DNA of 64,000 nt from Flavobacterium endoglycinae (GTDB lineage Bacteria; Bacteroidota; Bacteroidia; Flavobacteriales; Flavobacteriaceae), in the NCBI RefSeq assembly GCF_017352115.1, contig NZ_CP071448.1:124001-188000 (forward strand). Reading direction: 5' to 3'. The translations under genes were made by a program, and so were the position numbers. Positions 62,632 to 64,000 of this stretch are shown here, one piece after another (position 1 is the first letter of the stretch; each line of letters starts with the position of its first letter). The notes under the pieces are model-generated. The model was not told the DNA's origin, ran no database searches, and saw nothing but the letters and a program-made list of their open reading frames with translations.

Positions 62632-64000
62632 ATGATAAACCAGTATATACCTAAAGACTTCAAAACATTCCTAGCATTCTTTTTCATTCTTTTTTCATTT
62701 GCATCTCATGCACAAATCGGAATTGGAACTGTAACTCCAAATGCAAGTTCTGTATTGGATATTACTTCTACTACACAAGGAATGCTTACACCACGTATGA
62801 CCACGGTTCAAAGAACTGCAATTGCTACTCCTGCAGACGGATTATTAGTTTATGATACCGATTTAAAAGCTTTTTATTTCTACTCCTCAGGAACCTCTTC
62901 ATGGGTGGCCATTAACAGCGGTGTTAGTCCTAGATTAAATTTTAAACGTATTAAAAGTACTGATAATTTAGCCGTAGTTCTAGCAGCAGAATTGGCGGCG
63001 GGCGGAGGATCAAAATATGTTCTGAATACCAATACACTGTATGAAATAAACGGTACCATCGTTTTTAACTTTCCAATAGATCTAAATAACGCTTATATAC
63101 AAGGTCTTGACCCAAATGAGGATGTAATTTTTAGAGCTACCGGAAACATTTTTGAAGGTTCAACGGGCGGAGGTATTAAATCAGTTACGCTTCGTGCTGC
63201 AACAGGAAGCGTTTTTAACCTTAGCGGTGCAGCAACAGAAAACCTGATTTTTAGAGATTCTGTTGTAGCCAATTCAGCCAGTGTGGGAACCGTTTCTGGA
63301 TTTGGTTTGGTATTTCTAAGTATTATTCAATATACCGGAAACACAAATGGTATTACGTATAATAATATCACACAATTACTCTTAAGCAATTTAGGCTGGT
63401 TCAGTAATAATACCGGAACTTACGAAAAATTAACCGGAACTTTTACATTAGTAGAAAAACAAGGAGGTTTCAGCCAAGTTGACGGTACAGCAATTGGTTT
63501 TGATGTTTCTACCAGCGGATTAAGCATTACCGGAGATGCTGTTCTGGAATCAGTAGTTTTTACAGGTTCAAATACAGCTGGATATGTAAAAGGATACACC
63601 ACAGGATCATATACAGGGTTTAATTTCAACAACAGCTGGAATGTTAGATCTGCTGGAATCCCAACCGAAAGTGATGCCAGTGCGACAGGAGATTTCGCAA
63701 TGGACTATCCTGTTGGTAATGGACTTTCAGTTGCTTTCAACACTGCCAATCCTAGTGATATCGTAAAAGTAGGAAGCGGAACACCTACTACCACGTATTC
63801 TAATTTATTTAGATTTACAACTGATGCAGCAAACAGGCTTAAATATCTAGGAAAAAAGAAACGAATCTTCCAAATTACAGGATCTATCTCTTTTCAAGTA
63901 CCTGCAGCGGGAACCTATATCATTTATATTGCTAAAAACGGAAGTGTTTTAAGCCAGTATAAAATATATGGACGAGGTCAGGCAGTCAATGATATTGTCG
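62632..64000 (+). CDS. Secreted surface protein, partial (cut off by window end)
   Basis: An ATG at 62632 opens a frame that stays open to the end of the window, at least 456 residues. Signal peptide FASHAQ near residue 27 is followed by the IGIGTVTPNASSVLDI...GMLTPRMTTVQRTAI...GLLVYDTDLKAFYFYS motif. That motif is common in large Flavobacterium surface proteins before repeated beta domains. The rest is Gly/Ser/Thr/Asn-rich beta structure. It probably forms an operon with the preceding T9SS protein (52-base gap). Confidence 0.75.
   Translation, partial: MINQYIPKDFKTFLAFFFILFSFASHAQIGIGTVTPNASSVLDITSTTQGMLTPRMTTVQRTAIATPADGLLVYDTDLKAFYFYSSGTSSWVAINSGVSPRLNFKRIKSTDNLAVVLAAELAAGGGSKYVLNTNTLYEINGTIVFNFPIDLNNAYIQGLDPNEDVIFRATGNIFEGSTGGGIKSVTLRAATGSVFNLSGAATENLIFRDSVVANSASVGTVSGFGLVFLSIIQYTGNTNGITYNNITQLLLSNLGWFSNNTGTYEKLTGTFTLVEKQGGFSQVDGTAIGFDVSTSGLSITGDAVLESVVFTGSNTAGYVKGYTTGSYTGFNFNNSWNVRSAGIPTESDASATGDFAMDYPVGNGLSVAFNTANPSDIVKVGSGTPTTTYSNLFRFTTDAANRLKYLGKKKRIFQITGSISFQVPAAGTYIIYIAKNGSVLSQYKIYGRGQAVNDIV

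Noticed and set aside
1..64000. tRNA, rRNA or a complete insertion sequence
   Set aside because: No cloverleaf with conserved T-loop, no rRNA-like stretch, and no intact transposase with terminal inverted repeats were seen.

Overview
The window looks like a chromosome segment of a Flavobacterium-type Bacteroidota. The evidence is the low G+C content, SusC/SusD and FecR/ECF-sigma genes, lipoproteins with a Bacteroidota-style lipobox, a type IX secretion C-terminal domain, and several TAnnTTTG promoter -7 elements. No database search was possible; family names come from motifs read in the translated sequence.

Layout. 1-1.7 kb is a decayed island: an RHS/YD-repeat remnant, a toxin-tip-like fragment, a lipoprotein that may be its immunity partner, and a 20-codon transposase remnant. 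1.9-10.5 kb (minus strand) is an ECF sigma - FecR - SusC - SusD - phosphodiesterase/alkaline phosphatase locus, probably for scavenging phosphorus from an organic phosphoester. 10.8-13.7 kb has an AraC regulator, a short-chain dehydrogenase with paired direct repeats in its promoter, and a CPBP membrane protease. 13.8-16.4 kb has a LytS/LytTR two-component pair and a secreted protein. 16.5-24.6 kb is an RND tripartite efflux operon, a Crp/Fnr regulator and a SugE/Gdx-type SMR transporter, with a family of palindromic intergenic repeats between them. 25.1-27.9 kb holds an ElaA-type acetyltransferase, a LysR regulator, a GNAT and an EamA transporter.

The centrepiece, 29.5-56.5 kb, is one co-directional cluster encoding an extracellular contractile injection system (eCIS; Afp/PVC/MAC/T6SS-iv relatives). 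It has a Pvc16-like tube terminator, one sheath, two tube-type proteins, a 56-residue DUF5908-like protein, a LysM hub protein, VgrG-like spike, PAAR tip, gp25 wedge, two large baseplate proteins, tape measure, AAA+ ATPase and five proteins of unknown role. The cluster ends in a cargo module: two large DUF4157 proteins with very different C-termini, a 92-residue protein carrying only the shared leader, and a promoterless C-terminal fragment. A LuxR-type regulator and a repeat-rich 560-base leader lie just upstream.

56.6-60.2 kb (minus strand) is a vitamin B12 uptake unit: promoter, cobalamin riboswitch, BtuB-like TonB receptor and a beta-propeller lipoprotein resembling BtuG. 60.4-64 kb carries secreted or surface proteins, one with a T9SS sorting domain and one cut off by the window end. 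The most interesting items are the eCIS cargo module with its orphan leader and orphan tail, the unassigned eCIS proteins, and the intergenic repeat families.
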